From Closterium sp. NIES-65 (lineage: Eukaryota; Streptophyta; Zygnematophyceae; Desmidiales; Closteriaceae): a DNA stretch of 64,000 nucleotides. Shown one piece after another: positions 50,783 to 61,401 of this stretch (positions are counted from its first letter, which is position 1; each line of letters opens with the position of its first letter). The stretch spans positions 868,001 through 932,000 of the forward strand of contig CANXME010002127.1 in the NCBI GenBank assembly GCA_948144175.1, read 5' to 3'. The notes under the pieces were generated by a model. It worked only from the letters and a program-made list of their open reading frames with translations, had not been told where the DNA came from and ran no database searches. The position numbers and the translations under genes were made by a program.

Positions 50783-53087
50783 GTACCTTCCCTCGTTCTC
50801 GACAAACTTGGTGAGTGGTGCGGACCCGCAGGATGCGGGGGTTCACCAGTTCACTCCTGCGAGTCAGCGGGTGACCCACTGCACGGACGCACGCACAGGC
50901 CGGCACCTGGCCACGTTCTCTTGCCGGCCGGGGTCGAGCCTCTACACCCTGACCACTAAGTCTCCTCCTGTCCCTGCGTCTGGTCAGGTAGCTGCGTCAG
51001 GTCAGGTGTTTGCTGCTGCGTCCCGGTCTGGCCTTGAGTCTGCCCCCTCTTCGTGTCGCCTCCTGTCTCACGAGACTCTCCTGTGGCACCACCGTCTTGG
51101 CCACCCCTCCTTGCCCCGTCTTCGGGGCATGGCTTCCCGTGTCCTTGTCTCTGGTCTTCCCCAGTCTCTCCCTCCCCTTCCTTCGGGACCAGGACCTTCC
51201 TGTGTCCCCTGTGTCGAGGGGCGCCTCAGGGCTGCTCCTCACTCCTCCCAGTTTCCCCCGACAGAGGCTCCTCTGTAGACACTTCACATGGACGTGTGGG
51301 GCCCGGCCCCCGTCCGTGGGCAGGGTCACGAGCGCTACTTCCTGTTGGTGGTTGACGACTACTCGCGTTACACCACAGTCTTCCCCTTGCGCAGCAAGGG
51401 TGCTGTCACTGAGGTGCTGATCGACTGGATCCGCGAGGCTCGTCTCCAGCTCAGGAGGAGCTTCGGCTCGGACTTTCCTGTTCTGCGTCTGCACTCTGAC
51501 CGAGGTGGGGAGTTCTTCTCTCGCCTCTTGCGATACTACTGTCGTGCACGGGGGATCCGCCAGACCTTTACGCTTCCGGACTCTCCACAGCAAAATGGGA
51601 TTGCTGAGCGCCGCATTGGCATGGTCATGGATGTCGCTCGTACGTCCATGATGCATGCGGCTGCCCCCCATTTTCTGTGGCCGTTTGCGGTTCGGTACGC
51701 GGCGCATCAGCTCAACCTTCACCCCAGGGTCTCTCGGCCCGCGATGTCCCCAGTCTTGCTGTGGACGGGGAAGGTCGGCGATGCGTCTGCGTTCCGTGTC
51801 TGGGGATCTCGGGCGTTTGTCCGCGACTTGTCTGCGGACAAGCTGTCCCCCCGTGCCTCTCCCTGTGTCTTCCTTGGCTTCCCCCGTGACGCTCCAGGGT
51901 GGCAGTTCTACCACCCCTCCTCTCGTCGTGTTCTGTCCTCCCAGGACGTCACGTTCGACGAGTCAGTCCCCTTCTACCGCCTCTTCCCCTACCGCACTCC
52001 TTCCCTCCCCCCGCCACCGGACTTCCTTGTGCCGGTTCCCCCCCCGGTAGACCCCCTCCCCCATCAGGTTCCTGCCCCCTCAGGTGTGTCCCAGGTAGAC
52101 GCCATTGACCCGGTCGAGGTTACTGGTGACTCTGGTGCTGCTGCGGGTGCTGAGCCTGGGGGTGCTGACTCTGGGGGTGTTGTGCGCGGGGGTGCTGAGC
52201 CTGGGGGTGCCGAGCCTGGAGGTGCTGCTACTGGGGGTGCTGAGCCTGGGGGTGCTACTGCTGAGGGTGCTGAGCCTGGGGGTGCTGAGCCGGGGGGTGC
52301 TGTACCTGGAGCTGCTGAGCTAGGGGGTGCTGAGTCTGGGGGTGCTGAGTCTGGAGCTGCTGAGCGTAGGGGTGCTACGTCTGGAGCTGCTGAGCCCGGA
52401 GGTGCTGAGTCTGGGGGTCCTGCGCCTGGAGCTGCTGAGCCTAGGGTTTCTCCTGGTGCTCTGTCTCGGCGGGAGCCCCTCTCTCCACAGGAGGTGCGCG
52501 AGTGGTTTGCTCGCCGCTGGAGGCGTACTGCTGGAGCTGGAGCTTCTACGACCGCCGAGGGTGCTGGTGCCGCCGGTCCCGGAGCTGCTACTCCTGCGGG
52601 TCCTCCTGGAGCTGGAGCTGCTGAGGGTGTTGGTGCTGAGACTACTGCTGTCTGTCCTGGCGGTGGTCCTGCTGCTGGTGCTGCTGGAGGTCCTGCCGCT
52701 GGAGGTGTTGGTGGTGCTGGTGCTGCCGCTGCGGGTGCTGGTGCTCTCCCTGCTGAGTCTGGAGTTGCCGCGCCGCCTCGGCCGTACTTCGTTCCGCTCC
52801 TACAGCAGGTTCTTGGTCTTTCTCCTCCTGTAGAGTGTCCACAGCCTGTCCAGTCGCAGTCACTGTTGGAGCCTACCTCCCCACTGCCTGCTCCCTCTCC
52901 TTACACTGGTCCTACTGGGGGTCTTGCTGAGCGTCGTGAGCCTGCGTCTCGTCCCGCGTCGCCTGTTCGTGCTGCTCGCGCTAGTGGTCGCGGTTCGCGT
53001 CAGCGTCCTCCTCCTGTCCCTGGCACGCACCGGATGTCTTTGCGTCCGTCCACTGCTCCTCCTGTCCCCTTTGCCTTCTCCTCCTGA
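50783..53087 (+). pseudogene. E8 GAG-pre-integrase, integrase and linker
   Basis: Resumes after E10 with LPSFSTNLVSGADPQDAG (shifted start), then GAG-pre-integrase HHRLGHPS near 51090 and CVPCVEG near 51210. TAG at 51277-51279 replaces Gln just before LHMDVWGPA. Integrase core (51288 on): first Asp in HMDVWGP, VVDDYSRYTTVFPLR, LHSDRGGEF near 51495, and Glu in QNGIAERRIG near 51595, so the D,D-35-E triad is complete. Then WGSRAFVRDLSADKLSPRA, SQDVTFDESVPFYRLFPY, the GAEPG minisatellite, one REW motif (QEVREWFARRWRR near 52490-52530), an Ala/Gly-rich part and RPYFVPLLQQVLGLSPP. Frame lost near 53060. Confidence 0.9.
52139..52450 (+). repeat. 15-bp coding minisatellite in E8 linker
   Basis: About 20 units of GGTGCTGAGCCTGGG type, encoding GAEPG/GAESG; the largest array on the plus strand apart from E9. 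Confidence 0.85.
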
Positions 53088-53090
53088 GTC

Positions 53091-55017
53091 CTCCCTTCCT
53101 GTGCTTGCCGACCCAGAGTCGGACTCCCTTCGTGCTGCCAGTCCTACTGTCACGCGTCTGCTTGCTACTGTCGTCACTCACCCCTCCTTTGAGTCCGCTG
53201 CTGCGTCTGCTCTTGTCGCTGAGCTCGTCGACTTTGCTGCTCGCTGTCGTCTAGACTACGCTGCCAGTCTTGTTGCTGAGTCTGCGTCTGTCTGTCCTCC
53301 GTCCGTCGGGGGTGAGTGTGCTCTTGGCACGGACGTCCTTGAGGACACGCAGGAGGAGTTCCAGTGTCTGGCTGCTGCTTCACCTCATCTCGCGTCTGTA
53401 CTGCTTGCTCCCGAGGGAGACCCGGATGCACTAGACATCCCGACTCCGCGCTCTTACGCGGAGGCCGTAGAGGGTCCCTACTCCTCTTAGTGGCAGGCAG
53501 CTATGGATGGAGAGATGGCTTCTTGGAAGTCCACAGGCACCTACATTGACGCGGTTCCCCCTCCTGGGGCGAACATCGTCAGTGGCATGTGGATCTTCAG
53601 GGTGAAGCGGCCGCCGGGCTCTCCACCTGTCTTCAAGGCGCGGTACGTCGCTCGTGGCTTCAGTCAGCGGCAGGGAGTTGACTACTTTCAGACCTTCTCT
53701 CCCACCCCGAAGATGACCACTCTTCGGGTGCTGCTGCACATAGCCGCTCAGCGCGACTACGAGCTTCACTCTCTCGACTTCAGCACTGCGTTCTTGCAGG
53801 GTAGCCTGCACGAGGAGATCTGGCTGCGTCGTCCACCTGGCTTCACTGGGACTTTCCCTCCTGGCACCCAGTGGAGCCTCCGACGGCCAGTCTACGGTCT
53901 CCGCCAGGCACCGCGTGAGTGGCACGACACACTGAGGACTACGCTTGCGGCTCTTGGGTTTGCTCCTTCTACTGCTTACCCGTCGCTGTTTCTGCGCACC
54001 GACACTTCTCTGCCGCCGTTCTACATCCTCGTGTACGTCGACGACTTGGTCTTTGCCACAGCGGACACTGCTGGACTCGCCTACGTGAAGTCCGAGCTGC
54101 TGAAGAGACACACGTGCACAGACCTGGGTGAACTGCGCAGCTATCTTGGCTTGCAGATCACTCGGGACAGAGCACGCCGCACCATTACGTTGACTCAGTC
54201 ACACATGGTGCAGCAGGTCCTTCAGCGCTTCGGCTTCACGTACTCCTCGCCTCAGGCCACTCCTCTGTCTACTCGCCACTCGCTCTCAGCTCTGCCTTCG
54301 GATGAGTCCGTAGAGTCGAGTGGCCTGTACCCAGAGCTTGTTGGCTGCCTCATGTACCTGATGACCTGCACACGGCCTGACCTTGCATACCCTCTTAGCA
54401 TTCTTGCACGCTATGTTGCTCCTGGGAGACACCGACCAGAGCACATGGCTGCAGCGAAGAGGGTGTTGCGCTACCTGTGCAGTACTTCGGGCATGGGGCT
54501 AGTGCTTGGAGGGCGGAGTCCAGTGGTCCTTACGGGACACGCAGACGCTTCTTGGGCTGACGACCAGGCTACGCAGCGGCCGTCACAGGGTTACACTTTC
54601 AGCCTTGGTTCCGGCTCTGTCTCGTGGCGGGCTACTCGCTCGTCTTCGGTTCTCAGCTCCAGTTGTGAGGCTGAGATCTACGCAGGGGCCATGGCTGCAC
54701 AGGAGCTTCGCTGGCTCACCTACCTGGTGACTGACCTTGGAGAGCCGCCTCGTTCTCCTCCAGTGCTGTACGTAGACAACAAGGCCATGCTGGCCTTGTG
54801 TCGAGAGCAGCGTCTGGAGCACAGAACGAAGCATATTGCTCTTCAATACTTCCTTGCTCGTGAGCTACAGCGGCGTGGACAGTTGCGGCTTGCGTACGTG
54901 GCCTCTGAGGCCAACACTGCTGATGTGTTCACCAAGGCACTCGCGCCTTGTGACCATCAGCGCTTCTGCACCCAGCTGGGTCTTGTACCTGTCTTGCCTC
55001 ACTTGCTCTCCTCTTGA
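53091..55017 (+). pseudogene. E8 reverse transcriptase and RNase H, one stop
   Basis: In one frame from about 53091 (LPVLADPESDSLRAASPTVT) to TGA at 55015-55017, with a single TAG at 53488-53490 in YSS*WQAAMDGEM, where Gln is expected. RT blocks: GMWIFRVKRPPGSP, FQTFSPTPKMTTLR, FSTAFLQGSLHEEI, catalytic YVDDLVFAT near 54034-54060, LGELRSYLGLQITRD. RNase H: TGHADASWADDQATQ, SSSCEAEIYAGA, YVDNKAMLALCREQ, HRTKHIALQYFLARE, NTADVFTKALAPCDH. The part after the stop (504 codons) is uninterrupted. Very close to E2. Confidence 0.92.
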
Positions 55018-55227
55018 CCTTATTTGTACTGTCACATACATATACCTGCTCTTGCTTGTCTAGCTTTATATATATATGTGTGTGTACTCCTGCATGTGAA
55101 CTGGCCTTGTGGCCTTGCCCTTGTGCTCGGACTGTGTGGTGACTTTGTGATCCACCCTGAGCTTTGCTTTGCTTTGCTTGACTGGTCTTGTGACCCCTTG
55201 TTCTCCCCCACTTTGCCTATGGGGGTG
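55018..55227 (+). other. E8 3' UTR with hairpin polypurine tract
   Basis: Same 3' UTR as E5/E9. Inverted repeat CCCCCA (55205-55210) and TGGGGG (55220-55225), just before the LTR. Confidence 0.75.
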
Positions 55228-55361
55228 TGTCAGAACATATATAGCTTATGCTGTTGTGTAGGCCATAGTGGGGTATCCCATAGGGGGTACAACCCAATTA
55301 GGGTTTGATATTTGTACTCACTTCACTCATAGTTCATTCATTCCTCGTTTAGTTCTTCTCA
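55228..55361 (+). repeat. E8 3' LTR
   Basis: Two differences from 40927-41060. TSD GACCC follows. Confidence 0.93.
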
Positions 55362-55366
55362 GACCC

Positions 55367-56402
55367 TACTCCAAAGCGCTAATACGGGTCGAGCGTTCCG
55401 AGGAGTTAATATTCTCTCCCAGCAGCACTGTTTAAAGGCTCCCTGTTCCCCACAGATGAAGCCTACACAGCTGCAAAGGCTTAGTGGAAGGTTCCAGGCC
55501 CAAGAGAAGCCGAATCGTCCTCGGATAAATCCTTCTAACCTTTCTCAGTTGAGAACTGACACTAAAGCTGCATCTTTGAGCGCAGGACCTAGGGATAACA
55601 TATTCGACGTACCCTACGATCCTATAAGCGATACCATCTACGGATACTCGGAGCAGCAGCAACCACTAGTACTCGAGGTGATCTGCAACGGGCGTCGCCT
55701 CCAGGCCCTGGTGGACAGTGGTGCGTCCCACTCGGTGTGCGACCGCGGGACTTTAGAGAAAATTGGAGAATCCTAAGAAGAAACCCAGTTTACAGCAACG
55801 ATGGTGGACGGTACGAAGCTTCCCATCCACGGAAAGTCAACACTGCAGCTGCAGATAGGGGCGTTGAGGTGGAAGCCGACGTTGCCGATCACGAACATCA
55901 AGGGATTAGATTTCACCTTGGGGCAAGATTTTCTGAAGCGGTTCAACCCCAAGATCGATTGGGTCAACCGGAAAACGTGCATCTACAACAACGGGAAACG
56001 AGTGGAGCTGCGAAGCTTGACGGATACAGGGAGCGTTCCTGAAACGACACTGGCACGGTTCGAACGGACAGTGAACGAGAGTAACACGGGTTACTTAGCA
56101 CTGGTTATAGCAGCAGCAGAGGAGGAGGTCTTGGAGCAGTACAAGGATATAATGCCCGAGGACCTACCCACAGGCGTATCTCCAGCACGCACCCACGAGC
56201 ACTAGATCGTGGAGGAACCAGGTGCGAAACCCGTCTAACGTGCACCATACCGACTGAGTCCAACTGAACTGACAGACATGAAAAACAGATAGAGTATCTA
56301 CTAGACAGACAACTGATCCGCCCATCCACCTCTCCCTACGGTGCACCAGTTCTCTTCACTCTAAAGCCAGACGGTAGTTTACGGATGTGCACTGATCCGC
56401 CC
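55367..56402 (+). pseudogene. Gypsy protease and start of reverse transcriptase, truncated
   Basis: Continuation of the gypsy element after E8. Retropepsin motif ALVDSGASHSVCD at about 55708-55745. TAA at 55774-55776, with the same frame continuing (TMVDGTKLPIHGKSTLQLQ, LDFTLGQDFLKRFNPKIDW) to TAG at about 56203. RT-leading sequence follows in broken form: [28 protein letters not shown], and [18 protein letters not shown]-type blocks to 56395. The region ends at the MC(I/T)D RT motif, where the duplicated E6 fragment begins at 56403. Confidence 0.82.
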
Positions 56403-57258
56403 GCGCCCCACCCCTGCTACTGCTTGTGCTCCTGCATTAGGGTTTGGGGGTGGAGCGTGTGGGGGTATGGGGGTGCAGTTTCTCAGCGGCGTCCCCTGCT
56501 CCTCCTCCTCCTCCGTCTCCCGCTACTGCAGCTGCCGCTCAGGGGGGTGGGTGTGTGGGAGCCGAAGGAGTGGTGCTAGGGGGGTGACGTGGGAGTGGAG
56601 CTAGGGGTGAAGCAGGGGGTGCGTGTCAGGGGGGGTGGGTCTGTTTGGGGAAGTTGAACGGAGGTTGCTGTCGTGTCGCCAGCAGCACCTGTAGTCCGGG
56701 GAGTTGCTCCGGTAGCCCTGTCGCAGCCACCTGTGCCAGTCACCCGTGGGTCCGTTGCTCGTCTGCCGCTACTTTTAGCCGCGGGGCCAGTTACTCCAGT
56801 AGTCCGGAGCGTTGTTCCGGTAGCCGCTGTGCCAGTGTGCCTCCTGTTGCCCGTGTGTCTGCAGCTTCAGTCGTCGCCTTCTATCTCCTCTCCTCTTACA
56901 GTCTCGCATCCTCCTCCTCACTTGCCCTCTGCGATAGCCTCTAGCTTTGCTTACACTTGTGAACTTTAAACTGTTGCTTCTTGAACTTGTGCTCAGAATG
57001 TGTGGTGACATTGTGATCCACCCTGAGCTTGTTCTGCTTTGCTTGCTCTGCTGATTACACCCCACTTTGGCTATGGGGGTGTGTCAGAATGTTATGCTCT
57101 AGCCTGTAGTGGGGTGCTCTATAGCGAGTACAACCCTTCTAGGGTTTGCTATTTGTATCCTCATTCCTGCTAGTGAACATCCTCTTTTGCCTAAACTGTT
57201 TCTTGCCTAGCTGGGGCTTTCCTAGCTATGGCGCCTTCTTCTACTGCTTATTTTCACA
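56403..57258 (+). mobile_element. Duplicated 3' part of E6 (interior and 3' LTR)
   Basis: Matches 36282-37137 with a few substitutions. The 3' LTR is 57082-57258, followed by AAGCA (57259-57263) as in the left copy. The 5' LTR and GC-rich leader are absent, so this is not a separate insertion. Confidence 0.9.
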
Positions 57259-57692
57259 AAGCAAGTGTACGTATGCAAGACGGGTCAAATCTGTTCAAGG
57301 ATAGCCAGGCATGTCACTATCAGCAGTTTATGCCCTGTTTATGTTTTTTACTCCTGTTTCTTTCGACCAATAGCCTCTACCATGTATCCAGGTGCCACTT
57401 TCCGCTTTTGAGATCCTTCATAGCTTATTTGGATAGGTAAACAAGTGTACGTTCGCAAGGCGGGCCAAATCTGTTCAAGGATAGCGAGGCATGTCACTAT
57501 CAGCAGCTTAGTGCCCTCTTTATATATTTTATTCCTGTTTCTTTCTACCAATAGCCTCTACCATGTATCTAGGTGCCACTGTCCGCTTTTGAGATCATTC
57601 GCAGCTTATTTGGATAGGTAAGCAAGTCTACGTACGCAAGACGGGTCAAATCTGTTAAAGGATAGCCAGGCATGTCACTATCAGCAGTTTAT
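57259..57692 (+). repeat. 181-bp tandem repeat, block S4
   Basis: Duplicate of 37138-37571. Interrupted at 57692 by E9, whose TSD is TTTAT. Confidence 0.9.
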
Positions 57693-57827
57693 TGTCAGAT
57701 GATTATATTACTGATGCATATATCTAGGCTGTAGTGGGGTAGCCCATAGGGGGTACAACCCAGTTAGGGTTGGTACTTGTACTTGTTTCATTTCATAGTG
57801 CACCCATTCCTTGCGTCTATCTCAACA
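57693..57827 (+). repeat. E9 5' LTR
   Basis: TGTCAGATGATTATATT...TATCTCAACA. TSD TTTAT precedes it, PBS follows. Confidence 0.93.
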
Positions 57828-57889
57828 TGGTATCGAGCAGGTTCCCTAGTGGGAACTGTTCCTAGGGCCCACCTACTATTCCGTCCTGC

Positions 57890-58760
57890 CCGGAGCGCGC
57901 TCTGCCCTAGCCCGAGTCGCGCTGGGCCTTTTTTTTCCTTTGGCGGCCCGATCGCGTCGAGCCGCCCGCGAATTTTTTACGCGCCACCTACGCGGCCTCA
58001 TCGCGCCGCCCCTAGACGGCCGCGCCGCGTCGCGCGTGCCGCCCTCCAGTCGCGCGCCGCCCCCCTCTGACCCTCGCGACGCCGGCGCCGTCTCTGACGG
58101 CCCCGCTATCGCCTGCGACGGCCCCCCCGTCCCCTCTACCGGCCCCTCCGCTGTGCTTGACGGCCCCGCCGTCTCCTCTGCCGGCCCCGCAGCTGCGCTT
58201 GACGGCCCCGCCGTCCCCTCTGCCGGCCCCGCCGCTGCACCCGACGGCCCCGCTGTCCCCTCTGCCGGCCCCGCCGCTGCTTCAGACGGCCCCGCCGCTG
58301 CACGTGACGGCCCCGCCGCTGCACCTAACGGCCCCGCCGTCCCCTCTGACGGCCCCACCACTGCACCTACCGGCCCCGCCGCTACCCCTGACGGCCCCGC
58401 TGCTGCATCTGCAGGCCCCGCCGTCTCACCTGCCGGCCCCGCTGCTGTACCTGACGGCCCCGCCGCTTCACCTACCGGCCCCGCCACTACCCCTAACGGC
58501 CCAGCAGCTGCATCTCCCGGCCCCGCCGCCCCAGCAACTGCGCCGCCCCAGCAGCCGAGCCGCCCCAGCAGCCGAGCCGCCCCAGCAGCCGAGCCGCCCC
58601 AGCAGCTGAGCCGCCCGAGCCGCCCGAGCCGCCGAGCCGCCCGAGCCGCCCAGCAGCCGACCCGCCGAGCCGCCCGAGCCGCCCGAGCCGCCCGAGCCGC
58701 CCGAGCCGCCTGCACTGCCCTGTCTGGTGAGCACTGAGCTTTACTCTGCGCACTGCCCTC
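57890..58760 (+). repeat. E9 GC-rich leader repeats
   Basis: 58085-58525: about 20 units of CGGCCCCGCCGCTGCACCTGA type (21-24 bp). 58545-58710: GAGCCGCCC units (8-9 bp). CTGGTGAGCACTG at 58725-58737 lies about 40 bp before the gag ATG and resembles a splice donor. Confidence 0.75.
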
Positions 58761-58773
58761 ACCCTACTGCTGT

Positions 58774-59625
58774 CATGGCTACCCCCAGTGTCCTCACCTT
58801 CGACGCTGAGGGCAGAGCCATATACTTTGACGTGTGGGTAGACGACCTGCTGCTTTTCCTACAGTGCGACAGAGCTGACGGCCTCTCTCTCTTTGATCTC
58901 ACTTCTGGTGCCTCTCCCGCCCCTGCTGCTACTGAGGATGCCACTGTTCGCTCAGTGTGGGCCACACGCGATGCTGCTGCACGTCTTGCTGTGCGTCGCC
59001 ACCTCCCTCCCTCTGAGCGTGCACACTTTGGGTCGTACAAGAGTGCTCAGACCTTGTACGACGCCGTTATTGCACGCTACTCCACCCCTGCCACTGCTGC
59101 ACTGAGCCGCCTCATGCTACCGTACCTCTTTCCCGACCTTGCTTCTTTTGCCACAGTCGCCAACCTCATTACCCACCTGCGCACTAGTGACGCTCGCTTC
59201 CGCGCTGCGCTTCCTGCTGAGTTCTGCGCCAAGAACCCCCCCCCCCAGGTACTTCACTCTCTACTACATTGTCACCCGCCTCCCTGACTCCCTCCGCGGA
59301 GTCAGGGACGACTTACTCTCAGTCTGCCCCACCACTCTCACTCTTAACATCCTCGAGAAGTCCCTCCTAGCAGCCAAGAAGAGCATTCTCGCTGTAGGGG
59401 CCTCTCGTGGTGACCCGCGCACCCCCATCTTTGAGGGGTGTTCTCCCTCCCCCCTCCTGCCCTCTGTCGCCTCTGCTGCTACGGCGTCTGCCCCAAGTGA
59501 AAGACGTCGCTCTGGCAAGGGCAAAGGGGGCAGGAGCGGTGGTGGAGGCGGCGGGGGCGGTGGGAGCGGCGGTGGAGGCAGCGGAGGAGGTGGGAGTGGT
59601 AGCGGGAGTGGTGTCGGGAGTGGTT
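58774..59625 (+). pseudogene. E9 gag N-terminal domain and glycine tract, poly-C frameshift
   Basis: Start at ATG 58774 (MATPSVLTFDAEGRAIYFD), as in E8; an in-frame Met at 58727 lies in the leader and is not conserved. Gag domain blocks WATRDAAARLAVRRHLPP, LYDAVIARYSTPATAALSRL, LITHLRTSDARFRAALP. The frame shifts at a run of about 9 C near 59237-59246, at the same place as in E8. It continues YYIVTRLPDSLRGVRDDLL, SILAVGASRGDPRTPIFEG and a glycine/serine tract that ends at the deletion junction (59622). No zinc motif. Confidence 0.87.
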
Positions 59626-61401
59626 CCCTTCTACCGGCTCTTCCCCTACCGCACTCCGTCCCTCCCCCCCCCGCCCCTCTTCCTGGTCCCAGGTCCCCCC
59701 CCGGTAGACCCCCTCCCCCCTCAGGGTCATGCCCCTTCAGGTGTGTCTCAGGTAGACGCGGTCGAGCCTGTTGAGGTCACTGGTGACTCTGGTGCTGCTG
59801 CGGGTGCGGAGCCTCGGGGTGCTGAGACTGGGGGTGCTGAGAATGGGGGTGCTGAGACTGGGGGTGCTGAGACTGGGGGTGCTGAGACTGGGGGTGCTGA
59901 GACTGGGGGTGCTGAGCCTGGGGGTACTGAGCCTGGGGGTGCTGAGCCTGGGGGTGCTGAGCCTGGGGGTACTGAGCCTGGGGGTGCTGTGACTGGGGGT
60001 GCTGAGCCTGGGGGTGCTGAGCCTGGGGGTGCTGTGCCTGGGGGTGCTGAGCCCGGGGGTTCTGCGTCTGGGAGTGCTGCGCCTGCTGCTTCTGTTCCTG
60101 GTGGTTCTCCAGACCGTTCTTCGCGCCGCGAGCCGCTCTCTCCTTTGGAGCTGCGTGAGTGGTTTGCCCGGCGCTGGAGGCGGGTTGCTGGAGCCGGGGG
60201 TACTGCGGGTGCTGGAGGTTCCGTTGCTGCCGAGGGAGCTGGTACCACGGGTCCCGGAGGTGCTCGTACTGAGGGAAACGGAGCTGCCGGGCCCGGGGGT
60301 GCCTCTGGAGCTGGAGCTGCTGCGGGTGCTGGCGCTGAGGCTACGACTGTCGGTCCTACTGCGGGTACTTCTGCAGCTGCTGGTGGTGCTGGAGTTGGAG
60401 CTGCTACTGGTGCTGGTGCTGCCTCTGGAGGTGTTGGTCCTGTCCCTGCTGTCTCTGGCAGTGCTGCGCGGCCTCGGCCGTACTTCGTTCCGCCCCTTCA
60501 GCAGGTTCTTGGTCTCCCGCCTTCCACTGGTCCTTCTCCTCCCGTAGAGTGTCCGCAGCCTGTCCCGTCACGGTCACAGTTACAGCCCGCCTCTCCTCTG
60601 CCTTCTCCTTCTCCCTACGCTGGTCCTACTGGAGGTCTTGCTGAGCGTCGTGAGCCTGCGTCCCGCCCTGTGTCGCCAGACCGAGCTGCTCGCCCTAGTG
60701 GTCGCGGTTCGCGTCAGCGTCCTCCTCCTGTCCCTGGCACGCACCAGATGTCTCTGCGTCCGTCCACTGCTCCTCTGGGTGCCCCTTTGCCTTCTCCTCC
60801 TCAGTCTTCTCTTCCTACTCTTGCCGACCCGGAGTCGGACTCTCACCGTGCTGCCAGTCCTACTGTCACGCGTCTTCTTGCTACTCTTGTCACTGACCCT
60901 TCCTTTGAGTCCGCTGCTGCGTCTGCCCTAGTTGCTCAGCTGGTCGACTTTGCTGCTGCATGTCGTCTGGACTACGCTGCCAGTCTTGTTGCTGAGTCTG
61001 CGTCTGCTGCGTCTGCGTCTGCTTGTCCTCCGTCCGTCGGGGGTGATTGTGCTCTTGGCACGGACGTCCTTGAGGACAGGCAGGAGGAGTTCCAGTGCTT
61101 TGCCGCCGCTTTGCCCCATCTCGTGTCCATGCTTGTTGCCCCTGAGGGAGACCCGGATGCTCTAGACATCCCGACCCCACGCTCTTACGCAGAGGCGATG
61201 GCCGGTCCCTACTCCTCTCAGTGGCAGTCAGCCATGGACGCAGAGATGGCTTCCTGGAAGTCCACAGGCACCTACGTTGACGCTGTTCCCCCTCCTGGGG
61301 CAAACATTGTCAGTGGCATGTGGATCTTCAGGGTGAAGCGGTCGCCGGGTTCTCCGCCTGTCTTCAAGGCGCGCTACGTGGCTCGTGGCTTCAGTCAGTG
61401 A
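59626..61401 (+). pseudogene. E9 integrase tail, linker and RT N-terminus
   Basis: Open frame from the deletion junction (VPFYRLFPYRTPSLPPPP) to TGA at 61399-61401. GAEPG/GAETG minisatellite 59800-60075, one REW motif (LELREWFARRWRRVAG near 60150-60190), Gly/Ala-rich part, RPYFVPPLQQVLGLPP near 60475-60520. The conserved serine/proline segment with SLRPSTAPLGAPLPSPP and LADPESDSHRAASPTVTRLL follows, then the RT start blocks WQSAMDAEMASWKS and GMWIFRVKRSPGSP. The stop replaces Arg/Gln of GFSQRQGVDFF (CGA/CAG to TGA). Confidence 0.9.
59800..60075 (+). repeat. 15-bp coding minisatellite in E9 linker
   Basis: About 18 units of GGTGCTGAGACTGGG / GGTGCTGAGCCTGGG, encoding GAETG then GAEPG; two block types suggest local expansion. 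Confidence 0.88.

Larger units (their letters stand above)
40927..55361 (+). mobile_element. E8: Ty1/copia element inserted in gypsy gag, interrupted by E10
   Basis: LTRs 40927-41060 and 55228-55361 (134 bp) differ at 2 positions. TSD GACCC at 40922-40926 and 55362-55366. PBS TGGTATCGAGCAGG, GC-rich leader to 42072, gag from 42073, protease up to 43749, then E10. The remainder of protease, integrase, linker, RT, RNase H, 3' UTR and hairpin polypurine tract (55205-55227) follows. All modules are present; about five stops or frameshifts disable it. Without E10 it is about 7.4 kb. Confidence 0.92.
39169..56402 (+). mobile_element. Ty3/gypsy element, truncated, interrupted by E8
   Basis: 5' LTR 39169-39541, PBS TTGGTAATCAGAGCGGGT, 5' UTR, then gag with a zinc knuckle up to 40926. 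E8 and one GACCC follow. From 55367 come the end of gag or spacer, protease and the start of reverse transcriptase to 56402. There it is cut in the RT at the MC(I/T)D motif and fused to the E6-derived duplicate. No 3' LTR is in the window. The LTR contains a TATA box at 39459-39466. Confidence 0.85.

Noticed and set aside
56403-57258. A second independent E6 insertion
   Set aside because: It lacks a 5' LTR and the flanking satellite sequence is identical to that of the left copy, so it was copied together with its surroundings.
57876-58715. 279-codon minus-strand and 265-codon plus-strand Ala/Gly/Pro repeat frames
   Set aside because: Both are readings of the E9 leader minisatellite; no start context or conserved domain, and no match in other leaders.
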